Shown piece after piece: positions 33,881 through 47,400 of a stretch of 64,000 nt of DNA. Each line of letters starts with the position of its first letter. Positions within the stretch are counted from its first letter, which is position 1. A program made the position numbers and the translations under genes. The DNA comes from Bacilli bacterium (GTDB lineage Bacteria > Bacillota_I > Bacilli_A > ML615J-28 > CAG-698), in assembly GCA_017617065.1 (NCBI GenBank), contig JAFZWP010000014.1, positions 27,047-91,046 on the forward strand, in the 5' to 3' direction. Under the pieces are notes generated by a model. The model made no database searches, was not told the origin of the DNA, and worked only from the letters and a program-made list of their open reading frames with translations.

Positions 33881-35115
33881 CTTTTCATAACCTTATCTAA
33901 TGGATATTTTTTAGTTAGTTTCAAAACATCTTGGTGAATTCTATCTAATTCTTCTAAATTATCTTTATTCTTAATAGCTTCATCAATTAATCTAGCAACT
34001 TCAACCATATCATCTTCATTAAATCCTCTAGTAGTAATAGCAGCTGTACCCATACGAATGCCTGAAGCTACCATTGGTGGAAGAGTATCAAATGGCACTG
34101 TATTCTTATTTACTGTAATTCCAACGCTATCAAGTAAAACTTCTGCATCTTTTCCAGTCATTTTGCAAGAAGAATACATATCAACCATTAATAAATGGTT
34201 ATCTGTTCCGCCTGTTACGACAGTGTAGCCTCTTTTGCTTAATTCACTTGCTAGAACGGATGCATTTTTAATAATACGCGCTGCATATTCTTTGAAGCTA
34301 GGTTGTAATGCTTCCCCAAAGCATACAGCTTTGCCAGCTATTACATGCATTAAAGGTCCACCTTGAATGCCAGGGAACAAGGCTGAATTTACATTTTTAT
34401 AAATCTCATAATTGTTAGTTAAAATTAAGCCGCCTCTTGGACCCCTCAAAGTCTTATGAGTAGTTGATGTTACAATGTCGGCATAGTCTACTGGGTTTTG
34501 GTGCAACCCCGCAGCAACAAGCCCAGCAATATGCGCCATATCAACCATTAAATATGCACTAACCGAATCAGCTATTTGTCTAAACCTTCTAAAATCAATT
34601 GCACGCGCGTATGCGCTAGCCCCGGCTACGATTAATTTAGGTCTAAATTCAAGCGTAATACGTGCTACTTCATCATAGTCAATCATTCCTGTCTCTTCAT
34701 TTACTTGATAATATCTAAATTCATAATCTTGACCAGAAAATGATAATTTATGACCGTGCGTTAAATGCCCACCATGCTCTAGTGCCATTGCTAATACTTT
34801 ATCACCTTTATTAAGGAGCGCTCTATAAGCTGCCATATTAGCTTGCGAGCCTGAATGTGGCTGTACATTTACATATTTTACATTAAATAACTTTTTAGCT
34901 CTATCTTTTGCAAGTTCTTCCACTTCATCTACAAATTCACATCCACCATAATATCTTCTATGTGGATAACCTTCTGCGTATTTGTTAGTTAAAATAGACC
35001 CTACCGCATCTAATACATCGCTAGATACATAATTTTCACTAGCAATTAATTCAATATTATTTTCTTGTCTAGCAGCTTCTTTTTTAATTATTTCAAAAAC
35101 TTCTAAATCTTTCAT
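33877..35115 (-). CDS. glyA: Serine hydroxymethyltransferase
   Basis: A 412-residue PLP enzyme that interconverts serine and glycine with tetrahydrofolate, supplying one-carbon units. Motifs: [10 protein letters not shown] (22-31), [10 protein letters not shown] (near 85-94), [14 protein letters not shown] (near 197-210) and the PLP lysine in [14 protein letters not shown] (near Lys226). Length is normal for the family. AGAGG precedes the ATG. It follows mtnN by 8 bases. Confidence 0.97.
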   Translation of the reverse strand: MKDLEVFEIIKKEAARQENNIELIASENYVSSDVLDAVGSILTNKYAEGYPHRRYYGGCEFVDEVEELAKDRAKKLFNVKYVNVQPHSGSQANMAAYRALLNKGDKVLAMALEHGGHLTHGHKLSFSGQDYEFRYYQVNEETGMIDYDEVARITLEFRPKLIVAGASAYARAIDFRRFRQIADSVSAYLMVDMAHIAGLVAAGLHQNPVDYADIVTSTTHKTLRGPRGGLILTNNYEIYKNVNSALFPGIQGGPLMHVIAGKAVCFGEALQPSFKEYAARIIKNASVLASELSKRGYTVVTGGTDNHLLMVDMYSSCKMTGKDAEVLLDSVGITVNKNTVPFDTLPPMVASGIRMGTAAITTRGFNEDDMVEVARLIDEAIKNKDNLEELDRIHQDVLKLTKKYPLDKVMKR

Positions 35116-35123
35116 ATATTCCT

Positions 35124-35840
35124 CTATAAATTATCCAAAATATATAAGCAAATATTCATTGCCATTCTATCAGCTTCTTTAAGCATTTCCTCAAATACTA
35201 TATCTTGATTTGGCATACCAATTACATCAGAAATATAGCGGATTGCTAAAAAATTATTTCCTAGCATATATGCGCTTTGCGCATATGCTGCTGACTCCAT
35301 ATCAAACGCCATAATGTTCAAATCGCTAAAGTGATCACTAACTAGTTTATCACATTCATTCTTATTAATCATGAACGATTCATTCGTGCATATATCGCCA
35401 TATTTAAGCCTTAAATCACTTTTCTTTAGAAGTTTTACTAATTTATCATTGCCACTAAAAGTTAGGGGGCAATGGCTCATTTGGCCATAACGATATTTAG
35501 ATTCAAATACATTTAAATTTACATCGCCATATAGGCTGTTTTCTCCAACTACGATATCGCCAACGCTTACTTTATCATTTCCCCCAGCTGTTCCATAGTT
35601 AATGATGTAATCATCTTTAGTCAGCTTAAATGTATGATTTAAGTTAGCCATTAGAATTGCACTAGCAACTCTGCCTACTCCACTTACACCAATTATAACT
35701 TCAATTCCTCTTTCTAAATCATAATCACCAATGATGAATTCCTGATTTAAAGAAGTTATACTTCTTTTGTTAATTAAAGGAATCTTTCTAGTTAACATAT
35801 TAACTTCTTCTGGCATTGCGGCAATAATTATAACTTTCAT
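35124..35840 (-). CDS. mtnN: 5'-methylthioadenosine/S-adenosylhomocysteine nucleosidase
   Basis: A 238-residue purine nucleoside phosphorylase-superfamily enzyme. [17 protein letters not shown] near residue 52 and the active-site strand [12 protein letters not shown] near 176 are characteristic, with the catalytic Asp after SDVI near 205. It splits adenine from methylthioadenosine and S-adenosylhomocysteine, recycling products of SAM use. It overlaps ribF by 4 bases, and its pairing with glyA links it to one-carbon and methionine metabolism. Confidence 0.88.
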   Translation of the reverse strand: MKVIIIAAMPEEVNMLTRKIPLINKRSITSLNQEFIIGDYDLERGIEVIIGVSGVGRVASAILMANLNHTFKLTKDDYIINYGTAGGNDKVSVGDIVVGENSLYGDVNLNVFESKYRYGQMSHCPLTFSGNDKLVKLLKKSDLRLKYGDICTNESFMINKNECDKLVSDHFSDLNIMAFDMESAAYAQSAYMLGNNFLAIRYISDVIGMPNQDIVFEEMLKEADRMAMNICLYILDNL

Positions 35841-36751
35841 TTCTTTACCTCTTCAATATCTTTTAAAATTTGTGCTTTTAACTCTTTGATATTGTTAAAT
35901 TTTATTTCATCTCTAATAAAATCAACAAACTCCACAAGCATAAATTTGCCATATAAATCTTTTTCAAAATCTAGAATATGGACTTCTAGTCTTAATTCTT
36001 TATTTTCTTTAATAGTTGGACTATAGCCTATATTACAAATAGCTTTATATTTTTCATGATCAATGATGGCGTAGCATTTATATACGCCCTTCTTAAGCAT
36101 AAAATCATTTTGTTCTAATCTAATGTTAGCAGTTTTAATTCCTAAAGTGCTACCTATCTTATTACCATTAGATACAATTCCACCAATTTTATAATTCTTT
36201 AATAATATATTATTAGCTTCCCTAATCTGTCCATTATCTAGGTATCTTCTAACATCTTCACTACCTATTTTGTTACCTTCATTGTCTTTTAAAACAGGAA
36301 TTACTATTACATTATCAGTGATACTTGCAAGAGTATAAGTATTACCTTTAGCATTACGTCCATATCTAAAATCAGATCCTACGACAATTGCATTCATCTC
36401 TGATAAGAATCTAGCATTAAATTCTTGATAAGGCATATTAACTAATTCTTCATCACATCTTATGATGCAACAATAATCAAGCCCTATTTGCCTAAAAGCA
36501 TTAATCCTCTCATCAAGTGGTAAAAGATAACCCTTGTTTTCTCTTTTAGATAGAACATAATCAGGATGAGGATCAAATGTGAAAACGATAGTTTTCGCAT
36601 TTATCTTTCTTGCTTCTTTAAATAAAGCATCAAAGATTAGTTTATGGCCTTTGTGAACGCCATCAAAGACACCAATTGTGCATACCAAATTAGTGTCATT
36701 GCTCATTTTATCTTTAAATACATCATTACTATATAAATAAACTAATTCCAT
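35837..36751 (-). CDS. ribF: Bifunctional riboflavin kinase / FAD synthetase
   Basis: A 304-residue enzyme. The N-terminal FAD synthetase domain (1-180) has GVFDGVHKGHKLIF and VVGSDFRYGRNAKGN; the C-terminal riboflavin kinase domain (185-300) has GNKIGSTLGIKTANI and the phosphate-binding ICNIGYSPTIKENKELRLEV. It makes FMN and FAD. It overlaps truB by 10 bases, preserving the truB-ribF order of Bacillus. Confidence 0.95.
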   Translation of the reverse strand: MELVYLYSNDVFKDKMSNDTNLVCTIGVFDGVHKGHKLIFDALFKEARKINAKTIVFTFDPHPDYVLSKRENKGYLLPLDERINAFRQIGLDYCCIIRCDEELVNMPYQEFNARFLSEMNAIVVGSDFRYGRNAKGNTYTLASITDNVIVIPVLKDNEGNKIGSEDVRRYLDNGQIREANNILLKNYKIGGIVSNGNKIGSTLGIKTANIRLEQNDFMLKKGVYKCYAIIDHEKYKAICNIGYSPTIKENKELRLEVHILDFEKDLYGKFMLVEFVDFIRDEIKFNNIKELKAQILKDIEEVKK

Positions 36752-38271
36752 ACCTTTTTTGCTTTATACCTATCCATGTTTTCATCATATACATATATTG
36801 CTATTAATTTATCTAAATAAATTAAAGCAACATCACTATTTTTAGGATAATTTAGCTCATCCTTTTTAAGCATTTTTCCATCAATTACTTTTTTATAAAT
36901 GGCCTCATTTATATTTATCTTTTCTAAATCAATTAAATCAACCATTTTAATGATATTAAAATTATTATTTTTAATATCATCTAATTTATATGCATTATCA
37001 ACACTAAATCTTCCTGATTTAGTTCTTCTTAAATCAGATACAATTCCATAAGTATTTAGTTTAAGTCCTAAATCATTACATAAAGATCTAATGTATGTAC
37101 CTTTAGATACTTTTGTTTTAAAACTAAACTCATTGTTTTGATCAATATTAGTTACTCTTTCAATATTAAATACTTCAATATCTCTAGCTTCCAAATCTAC
37201 AGTTTTACCGCTTCTTGCTATGTCGTATAGTTTTTTACCATCCACTTTGATAGCTGAATACATCGGTGGAACTTGTTTTTGTTTACCTAAAAATGATTTT
37301 AGGGTAGCATCTAGTGTTTTATCATCCACACTTACTTTTTTTGTATCTAAAATAGTCCCATCTATATCATATGTATCAGTTTTAATACCTAGCTTACATT
37401 TAACTAGATATTCTTTATCACTAGCTAAAATATAATCAGATAATTTTGTAGCTTCATTTAGTAATATTACAAGTACTCCAGTTGCTAGAGGGTCAAGCGT
37501 CCCCGCATGGCCAATCTTTTCTACAACCATGCCATTATTAGTTAGGGCGTACTTTACTTCAATTAAGGCTTCTTGGCTAGAAATCCCTTTTGGCTTATCA
37601 TAGATAATAGCGCCATTAGCTAATAAATTATTATTTTTGATTATGTAGTTTTCTACTTCTTTAGCGCTGTTAAAGAATATGCTAGCTCCATCAAGTTCGC
37701 TTCTTTTCCTATATCCCCATAAGCATGCTCCCATAAATAAATTAGCATTCTGGGCTGTTAAGACATCGATATTTGAGTCCCCTAAATAAATAGTATTTTC
37801 TTTTGCTATTTTAAAATGATCTAAAATTACATTGATGCCATCACTTTCAGGTTTTAATCTTAAATTTTCTTTACTGCCTAAAACATAATCAAATAAATCC
37901 CCAAAATAATATTTAACAACATTATTTGTATCATTATCTGGTTTATTTGATAAAACAGCTATCTTAATGCCAGTTTGTTTAAGCATTTTAAGTAAATGCA
38001 TAATACCTTGATATGGATTAGTTTGAATCATATTATGGTCTTTATAAAATAAGGAATAATCTTCTTTTACATTATCAAATAGTTTTTTTTCTTCTTTAAC
38101 TGCTTTTTGGATTAAAACATCTACTCCACTTCCAACCATATACTTAGCTTCATCAATACTAACTTCATCAAGCCCATTTTTCTTTAATGCGTAATTTAGG
38201 GCAATAGTAATGTCTTTAATTGTATAAAGCAATGTTCCATCTAAATCAAAGATAACAAGTTTAATATACAT
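36742..38271 (-). CDS. truB: HAD phosphatase fused to tRNA pseudouridine synthase TruB
   Basis: A 509-residue protein with two full domains. Residues 1-210 are a phosphoglycolate phosphatase-like HAD enzyme: FDLDGT with nucleophile Asp9 and acid Asp11, VLSNKPDNDT, KPESDG and GDSNIDV. Residues about 216-509 are TruB, starting NGAIIYDKPKGISSQEAL, with the catalytic Asp260 in GHAGTLDPLATG and VSKGTYIRSL. TruB makes pseudouridine 55 in tRNA. The ORF is unbroken across the junction. The start at 38271 has GAGG 7 bases upstream. The HAD part may act on phosphoglycolate or another small phosphate ester. A fusion of these two is not one I know as standard. Confidence 0.93.
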   Translation of the reverse strand: MYIKLVIFDLDGTLLYTIKDITIALNYALKKNGLDEVSIDEAKYMVGSGVDVLIQKAVKEEKKLFDNVKEDYSLFYKDHNMIQTNPYQGIMHLLKMLKQTGIKIAVLSNKPDNDTNNVVKYYFGDLFDYVLGSKENLRLKPESDGINVILDHFKIAKENTIYLGDSNIDVLTAQNANLFMGACLWGYRKRSELDGASIFFNSAKEVENYIIKNNNLLANGAIIYDKPKGISSQEALIEVKYALTNNGMVVEKIGHAGTLDPLATGVLVILLNEATKLSDYILASDKEYLVKCKLGIKTDTYDIDGTILDTKKVSVDDKTLDATLKSFLGKQKQVPPMYSAIKVDGKKLYDIARSGKTVDLEARDIEVFNIERVTNIDQNNEFSFKTKVSKGTYIRSLCNDLGLKLNTYGIVSDLRRTKSGRFSVDNAYKLDDIKNNNFNIIKMVDLIDLEKININEAIYKKVIDGKMLKKDELNYPKNSDVALIYLDKLIAIYVYDENMDRYKAKKVWN

Positions 38272-38304
38272 AACTGGCCTCAATTTACCTAATACTCCAT
38301 ATTA

Positions 38305-38333
38305 ATTATATATCTTTTAAGTATAATTTTAAA
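38305..38333 (-). promoter_or_regulatory. Promoter of the HAD-truB operon
   Basis: TTTAAA (38328-38333) and TATAAT (38305-38310) on the minus strand, 17 bases apart. The rest of the gap to the surface gene (38334-38448) is AT-rich with no gene visible. Confidence 0.55.
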
Positions 38334-38448
38334 GGTGAAAAATATAAAGATATAAATGCAATTCTTATTCATTCTCTTATCTTTACTTAGCAATCAAAAA
38401 ATCTTTACTTATGAAACAATTTTAACGGAAATTGTAAAGATATTAAAA

Positions 38449-38483
38449 AACGTACCCTTAACATTTGTTAAGGATACGTTATT
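38449..38483 (-). terminator. Terminator of the surface protein operon
   Basis: A 13-pair stem with one mismatch (AACGTA.CCTTAAC with GTTAAGG.TACGTT, loop AAAT) followed by TTTTTTAA on the minus strand, 3 bases after the stop of the giant gene. Confidence 0.9.
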
Positions 38484-38486
38484 TTT

Positions 38487-41400
38487 TTATCTAACGATAA
38501 AGTCTGGAACGACTCTAGCATTAGTGTAAATTACAAAGTTACTTGCATGACTTGATGCAATTGGGTTGTTACCATCATATAAGGTAACAAGTACTGTAAA
38601 TTTGTAATTTGAATACAAATAGTGTTGGGCTTCTAATGCGCTACCTGTCTTTACAGTAACTGTAATAATAGGTATTTCAATATAAGCACCATCATCACTT
38701 AAGCTTGCAAGTGGTAAGCTAATTATTCCGCTTGCCATTTGCTCAGCTGTTAGAGTAGTATCGCCTACTTTAATTGATACTAAATAATCAGATAATGTTA
38801 ATTCATTACCATATTCACCATTTACTTTTTGTCTTAACTCAAACTCTACAGTTGCGCTTGTATATTCTTCTACTTGTGCTCTTACAGTAGTTGTATCAAG
38901 AACTGCAAGTAGATCAAACGAAGCAGTAGTTGTATCTTTTGGATTTAGAGCATTAATACCCATTGAAGAGATATTACCTACTCTATCTTCCACAGGGTTA
39001 AGATTCAAAGCTGCATATTCAGGAGTATCTTCTGAATAATAAAGTCTAGCTGGAGTTTCATTCATTGATAATTCGTTCTTTGAAGAAGCGGTTGCGGAAC
39101 GAATGAATGATAAGTGTGATGATCCGGTTACAGTTGTACCATTATCTGGGAAGTTATCACTTTGACCAGGGAACTGAGCCGAAATTGCTGCACTTGTATT
39201 ATAAGTTAAGCTTACACTAGCTACAATTTCAAATGCATCACCAGATGCAAAGTAACTACTTAAACTACTTGATACAAATTCTGCGTAGTTATGATTGATA
39301 CGAATATCATCAGCCCCATATGTATTACTTTGAGCAGCAGTCCCATCAAGTACATAATCAATTCCATATGTACCAGCTCCTGTTGGATTACCAGAAATAA
39401 CTTTTTGAATTGCTACACCATCATATCTATTAAGTTGTACTAAGAAGCTTTGGTAAACATTTGTATTTGCAATTAAGCTTTGTAGATAGCTTCTAATATC
39501 TGCATCCATTCCTTCTTCTACTGTACGCAAGCCAAATCTTGCACTCATATTAATCTCTAATGTATGGTTATCCGCTGTCATAATCGTTGTTTGATTTGGC
39601 GTATCCGATTTTACATTGAAATCAGTATGGTCAAATATCTTACCCATAACTAAGTGAACCATTGTATGTCCACCAGTATCTAGGATCTTAGCAGGATATT
39701 CTGTTTCTGCAAAGCTTGCAGGTGAAGTAATTAGATAATAATGGAAAGCATTAGCAATACTCGATTGCTCAGTAAAGAATGTTAAATAATAACTTTCTTG
39801 GAATGAATCACCATTTACTGTGATAGAGTATACTGGTGTTTCTCCTTCTTCAGCTAATCGGTAATAAGCATCGCCTACTTTAACTGTAGCATGTTCAGCA
39901 TCGCAATTTACAAATGCTTTATCACCACTAGTTGATACTGTTATATCCATTAAATCAGATAAGTATGCAGGTTGGAAATAATCTCCATCTATAAATTCTC
40001 CATTACTATAAACTTTTTGCCTAAACTTTGATAAATCTAGTGTTATGCCATCACTAAGTAGAACATCACCAAGTCTTGCATAATATACTTTACCATCATT
40101 ATTTGGTCCTGATAGAGCTAACATTGTATTAGGATTTAAGTCGGCTAATGTTTCACTTGTATTAGCTTTATAGAATAATAATGATTTATTGTAATAACGC
40201 ATTACGTTTTCACCAGAATTAATTGCAGTTGTCCAATCTGCTGCTGTCTTTGAATATGTATATCTAAAGTATGCAGTAACTGGGCTACCAATATTTTCAA
40301 TTAAAGCTTGACCAAATTTATCAGTATATTCGCTTTCTAGATATGTAGTACCACCTTGAACAGCGATATCAAAGCCATATGATAATACTTTCTTAACAAA
40401 TACAGGTAGATAAATATGGAATGCTACATTTTCTGGTCTAGTTGGGTTGTAGTAGCTTACATCAATTAATGAGAATTGCATCTTACCACTATCAAATACA
40501 TTAAAGATTGTGTAGAATCCATTTTCATCTTTTTGTAAACTTGCACCAACAGTTGTTGGTTCAAATTTATTAGTATTTGTATCATATACCATCTTATAAA
40601 TAGTAACTGAGAAGTGACCAGCCTGATCAATTGAATAATCATATGTAGAGTTAGTAATCATTCTAATATAACTATTAATTGTTATAGTTGGATTACTTTC
40701 TTCTAATATCAATACTGGGAAGTCAGTATCTAAGTATATAGCATCATCAGTTTGGGCAATTTCTGAAGCAAACATTGATAACTTATTATATGCTAGACGC
40801 GCATTATAATAGTTAGTATTTCCCGAACTACCTGAGTAAAACTTGTTACCTATGTAACTATAAATAGAAGCATTATTGCTCGATGGATTATCGCTTAAAA
40901 TATCCGCAATTGGTAAGCTACTAATTGCAATCTTACCATCAACTGGTGTTGCAAATGCATCACCGATGAAATCATATCCACCAATTTTTACTTTAGGATT
41001 AACGGTAACGTATGGTTCTGCTGCTTCTACATTAGCAGAACTATCACCAATGTTTGAAAATGCATCATTATCTAGATTCATATAATAATCTGCGAAAATG
41101 ATTTGCCCAGCACCAAAGCTATAATCAGTGTTAGTTACTGTCCATGAACTAGTGCCAAATTCTTCATTATTAGACCCATATTTTCCACAGATCTTTCTGC
41201 AGTATTCATTTTCGCCAGTATATTTAATTGAAATACCTACTATTCTAATTGATGAACCAGCTCTATTATTACCTACTACTTCACCAATTGCTTGGTTAGT
41301 AGATGCAGTAGATTTATTAGTAGTTCCGCCTTCTAAATGTTTAATGACATTATCTTCAAGTAAGATATTATATCCACTGATTTTTACCCTGTTGGCATTA

Positions 41401-44400
41401 GTATCAGATGGAGTATATTGGACATTAATGTTTGCGCTATCTGGATGACTTCCTCCAGTCAAGGCACCCGCAATTCCACCGGTACCACAGAAGTTATTTG
41501 AATTAGCGCCATAATTTGTAGTAATGTTACATTCTTTAATATGAATATTATTTAATTCGTAAGGTAAGTTTTCATCAACAGTGTCGCCTTTGTTACTTCC
41601 TGTGACGATACCAAATATACCACCAGCATTACATTCAATATTCGTAGTACCAGTATATGAGGAAATAATATCATATGAATAAATCTTAACATTTTCCAAA
41701 TCCATATAGAAGTTGTCACGACCAATGGCAAAACCAACAATTCCACCAGCATGCCTTGTACCTTTAATGTAATAATTAGCATCAATACCGTTATCACCAT
41801 TAATAGTAACATTATCTAAGTAAAGATTATATTTTTGTGTAAGTTTTCCAACAATTCCACCGGCAGAATTTGCACTAATATTAATTTTTGAAATCGAAGA
41901 ATTTCCAATTCTAATTAGGGCTCCATGAGCTGATCCAATGAATCCTCCAGCATAATTATTATATGCAGGATTGTCATCAGAATTATTGCGAATTTTAATT
42001 GATGATTGAGTATTACCATCTAGGCCAACAATATTTATGTTATAGATATAAAGTCTTCTACCACTATAGCTCTTATTTATACCTAACTTATCACCGCCAC
42101 CTTTACGTGCAGACCAAGATGATCCAACGATTCCACCAGCACCAGTGATTACGTTTGCGCCATATGCCATTTGTACTTCGTTTGGAACACCACATTTTAC
42201 CTCAACTGTCTTAATGATAATATCAGTTCTATCTGATTTTCCATTTACTTCTAGTTTATGGGCCCAAATTCTACCAACTAATCCACCAGCTGTTAGGCCA
42301 CCAACGACATTTACATAACCATATGTTGTAGATGTAGAATCGAAATTGATATAGTCAATGACATTATCAGAATTATCTGCACCATTTACTCCTAAAAAGC
42401 CAATTATTCCACCTGCTGTTTTAGCACCTTCTACTTCTAAATTATTAAAAGTAACATTGTTGATCGTAATTGCACTTTGAGTATAACCAATTAGACCACC
42501 AACTGATAAGTTTGTAGAATAGTTTACAGAGTTTCCATCGATAGTTCCTCTAATTTTATTATTACCATCTTGGTAATTATCTCCATCATATCTATTGAAA
42601 TAATAATTACTTTTAACACCATTAACTCCGTATACATCATAGAATACACTTCCAGATAGTATTACGTTGCTGAAGGTCATACGATTATATTCGTTAGTTC
42701 CACCTCTATAAGCAAAATTAAATAAGCCTAGTCCTGCAGTAGCACTCTTACCATTAGCATCAGATGCACGGTAAGCCGTTACTGAACCATGAGCATATTC
42801 TAAGAATCTCATGTGAAGTGTTACTTGATAAGCGTATTTATCTCCAGTTGATGCGCCATTTAAAGTGATAACACGCAATCTTAAATATACGTTATCATAA
42901 TAAATATTGCCTATGCCTCTAAAACCAGCTGGAACATCACAATCACCTGTTATATTAACAACAGCTTTATCGTCAGAAGTAATTCTACGAGCATGATATT
43001 GGTTACTAATTGCCGTTGTATAAGCCCAAATGATATATGGTGTTTTCATCGTGTTACTTCCATAATAAGTATCAGTTGATTCGCCATATAAGGAATCATT
43101 TTTAGCAAGGTTATAATCTGATGTAGACATACTACCAATATCAGCGTATGTTGCTGTTCCTCTAGCAGTTGTATCAGCACGATATGCTTGCCAGAATGTA
43201 TTAATTGTCTGATATGCACCTGTTGCACTACCAGCAGATCCAGCACCACTATTAACAATGGCACCTAGTATAAACATAGACTGGCCATTAGGAACAGTTA
43301 TTGTTTTTCCATCGTTCTTAACGCCTAGTTTATCGCTATCTTTGCTAGGTACAACTAAATCAGCAATTGTATAATTCTTTAAACCATTCTTTAGCGTTGC
43401 AGTATCTTCTGTTCCATGATATGTAGTAGTTTCGTGGAATGCATAGCCTGCTATTACTCTACCAATAATAGGATTGAAGTACAAATAGCCACTATTAGCA
43501 ACTCCTTCATCGACACTACTTGTGACACTACTAACAGTCTTTGTAATACCAACACTACTTGTGATACCAACATTACTTGATGTCATACCTCTAAAGATTA
43601 CTCCACCATTAAGTAATGTTCCAATATATCCACCAACTGGGATAAGTGTCACATAACGTGAACCAGATGCAGCCGTTAGGTTAAATATAGCATTAGTAAA
43701 TGTAACATTTACAGTATCAATGATTGTATCTCCACCCATAACTTGAGCAATTAGTGCCCCATATGTTTCGATACCATTTTCATATTGGAATAAATCAGAT
43801 CCGAGAGGTGCTGCTAAAGTAATATTAGATGAATTGTTTTTATAAACATCCACGTTAATATTAATACCTTTAATTACGCATCCAGTTGAATTTTTAATTA
43901 ATGGTTTAGGTGATTTATTAGTAATTGTAGCACCTTGGCCAAAGATTACCCCTTTAAATGGGATATTTGTACGACCAAGTGAATCATATTCACTATCTAA
44001 AGTAATATCTGTATTAATCTTGTAATATGCACCAGATAAATATTGTCTAACTATATCAGTAGAGATTGATGTTTGTCCCGTTGCTGTAAAGTTATCTGTT
44101 CCAAATGTATATTCAATTTTCGAATAATTTATGCTAGAAGGAACATAATTATATTTTACTTCATTATTACTATCAGTAAGCGTACTAGGCAATTCGATTG
44201 TTACATCACTTCCTACATTGACTCCGGCAATAATATTCGAGATAACCTTTAACATATCACCATCAGTAATTATATATGGATCGCCATATTTACCAGCACC
44301 TTGAATAGCTGTACTAAATGATAAGTTAATTCTTAATTCATGTTTATTATCATTTTCATTATATGCTGTATATACATATGGTAAAAAGCCTGTAGCAAAT

Positions 44401-47400
44401 GAATATTCAGATGTAGATTGATATGTAGTTGGGTGAACATAATATTCACTAGCTGCATATAATTTTTGGGTATTTAAATACTCTACAGATGAAGTGATTT
44501 CTTTTCCATAAGTAACATTATGAATAGCTGTTGTTGAATTAGACCAATCATCAGTTATTTCAAAATTGTACGCTCCAGAACTTTCACCATAATATAAGAA
44601 TGAATTAAGTAGAGTTGCTCTACTAAAGATTGATTTAGTAGTTCCATATGTTGTATCCATATTACCGATTGATGAAGCCGTACTTCTTCCATCGAATTTA
44701 ATACCACTAAATGTTACATAAATTGCACGAGCATCAGCACTACCGACATCACCAAATAAGCTTGAAGCTACATATTTTGATGCAAAACCAGAATAATTAG
44801 CTTGACTAGCATTGCTCATTGATAATTTCGTATTCTTACCAACTTTATTAACTAAAAGTGGTGCATATGCTGTTGTAGTTAAATCAGTTCCATCATTATT
44901 AATAATCTGTAATCCATCAACTGTTAAGCCATTGATTGTAATCTTAGCTGTGCTTGTATCAGAATTACCAATTGTATTGGTAACAATGAATCCACAGAAT
45001 GAATCGCTTAGCTTTGGCACATTACCTTGAATAATTGAAGATTCAATTGTAATGCTTCCTAAGTAATTTCTAAACAAACCAGTATGCATTAAATAATGTT
45101 GGTTTGTAGCTTCTCTTGTAGTTCTCTTAGCGCTACTACCTGTATAAGGTAATGTTACATTAGTCTCAGTTGTCTTGTTATCAAGTTTGATTGTAGCAGT
45201 GTCGAATGTTACATTTACACCACTTACATCAATTGGATAATATGATAAGCCAGTCATATCAAGGTCACCTGTAAATGTAGTATTATCTACAGTAAACCAA
45301 CTTGATAAACTAGAATAAGCATATCTACCTACAGACCAAACTAAGAATTTATATTTGGCTGTTGAAAGATTAGCTCTTGCAGTAGCTAAATTATAATAGT
45401 ATCTAGTATAAGGATTTAATGCTTTTGCATCATTTTTACCATATGTAGTTTTATTTAAATACTTAGTATCAGTAGTTGTAATAGAAATGATTGCATTGCC
45501 ATTATTAGTAATATCTTGAGCATTAAATCTACTATCAGCTACTAATTCATCATATACACTAAAAGTAGGATCAGTAGTAAATGTTAAGCCACTAATATTA
45601 TAGTTATTAGATGTATTATCTACATCTAAATATAATGCAGACTTAGTATCACCATCTTCTGTGCCCTTATATGCTTTGTTAGCTACAAATCCAAATGTAT
45701 TACTTGAACTTGCCGGTAATGTATAACTAGCTGTTGATAGATTAATACTATTAATAGCCATATGACCAGTTGCAGTTTGTGTTAAGAAACCAAAGTTATT
45801 GGAATTACCAACTGCAGAAACTGTAGCATTAACTGTTAGGCCAGTTACTTCTGTATCAAGGCTTAACCATTCTCTACCTAATGCTCCACCAAAAGTATTA
45901 TTCTTTGAATTACCTTTTATATCTAAATTAATTGTTACATTATTAATTGTAACTGTGCGTTTATTCTTATTATATGCTGAATGGCCAGTAGTACCTATTA
46001 GGCCACCAAAGCAAGCTGGTTTATTGGTATTAGTAGGGTAGCCATTAGTTCCAGTGCCATAATAATGAACACCAGATGTAATTGTATCAAATGAGATACT
46101 TTGGCTAGTTCCATCACCTAAGCCTAAATAACCGATTGCTCCACCGATGTTTGAATATGTTCCACTACTTACACTAGTATCAGAAATATCAACTAATGTA
46201 GGATATAAAGAAGATGATCCACTTATTGTAGCATTCAAATTGCCAGTTGCTTCACCAATCGCTCCACCAAATTTAGTAATTTGACCACTTCCAGCTACAA
46301 GGTTAATAGTGAAGTTAGATGTTAACTTAGAAATTGTAAGACTTCCACTTGCTTGACCAATAACACCAAGTTTCATATCAGATGTAGCTTGACGAATGTT
46401 GAAGTAACCACTAACTGTTAAATTACTAATCGTAGCGCCACTAGTTTTCGCAAATAATCCATTGTATAAATGATTATTAATATAACCGTCTTTTGAATTG
46501 CTTGCTAAAGCAGCACCACTTGCATTAAGACCATATACTTCGCCTGTAGCCATACTAATAGTATGGTTAGCTCCGTTAAATGTAGCACTATATGCATTAT
46601 TTGTTCCATTATCTCTAGTTAAACCAGTTAGGCCAGTATTAGCTAGATTAATATCTCTAGTAAGCGACATATTCATGCCTAAAATATCGCCACTTGCATT
46701 AGATGAAGCAAATCTTAATGCTCCCGTACTTGGAGATTTACCAGTATTTAGTGATATATTTAAAGCAGTCCTCGCAAAATCTACAATTGTACCCATAGTT
46801 AGTACTTCTGCTTTAACTGTTACAGTATGGTTAGTATCATCAACTGTAAATAAATCTGATTCTTTTAGTGTCGATCCATCAAGTCTTAATACTTCACCCC
46901 ATGAATAAATATCATCATGATCAATTGCATCATTTGTATTACGTTTAAGTGTCCAGCCAGAGTTAGTTCCCTCGCCATCACCAATAGCATAAACTAATAA
47001 GGCATCACGATTTTTCATGATTTGGCCACTGGCAGAATTTACAAATGTGGCAGCTGATAAATCAGTTATGCCTTGAAGTCTTACTACACCATAAGCGCTA
47101 TCTGTCAATTTACCATTATCATATACACTAAAATTATAAATAAGTCCTGCATCTACTTTTCCAACACCTTTAATAGTAATAGTTCCACTTACATCTACAA
47201 ATGAGCCATTTTTACCCATTGTACCAATAAGTCCGCCATCAACACCATTGTTATAATATTTACCATTAACTGAAGTTGTCCCACTATTAGGTAGTTCTAT
47301 AGTAATATCTTCAATATGAACATAAGATCCATTTGTAGCAGTGCTACTTCCTATTTCACCGATAAGTCCGCCCGAAATGCATACAGTTTGTTCGCCAGCT

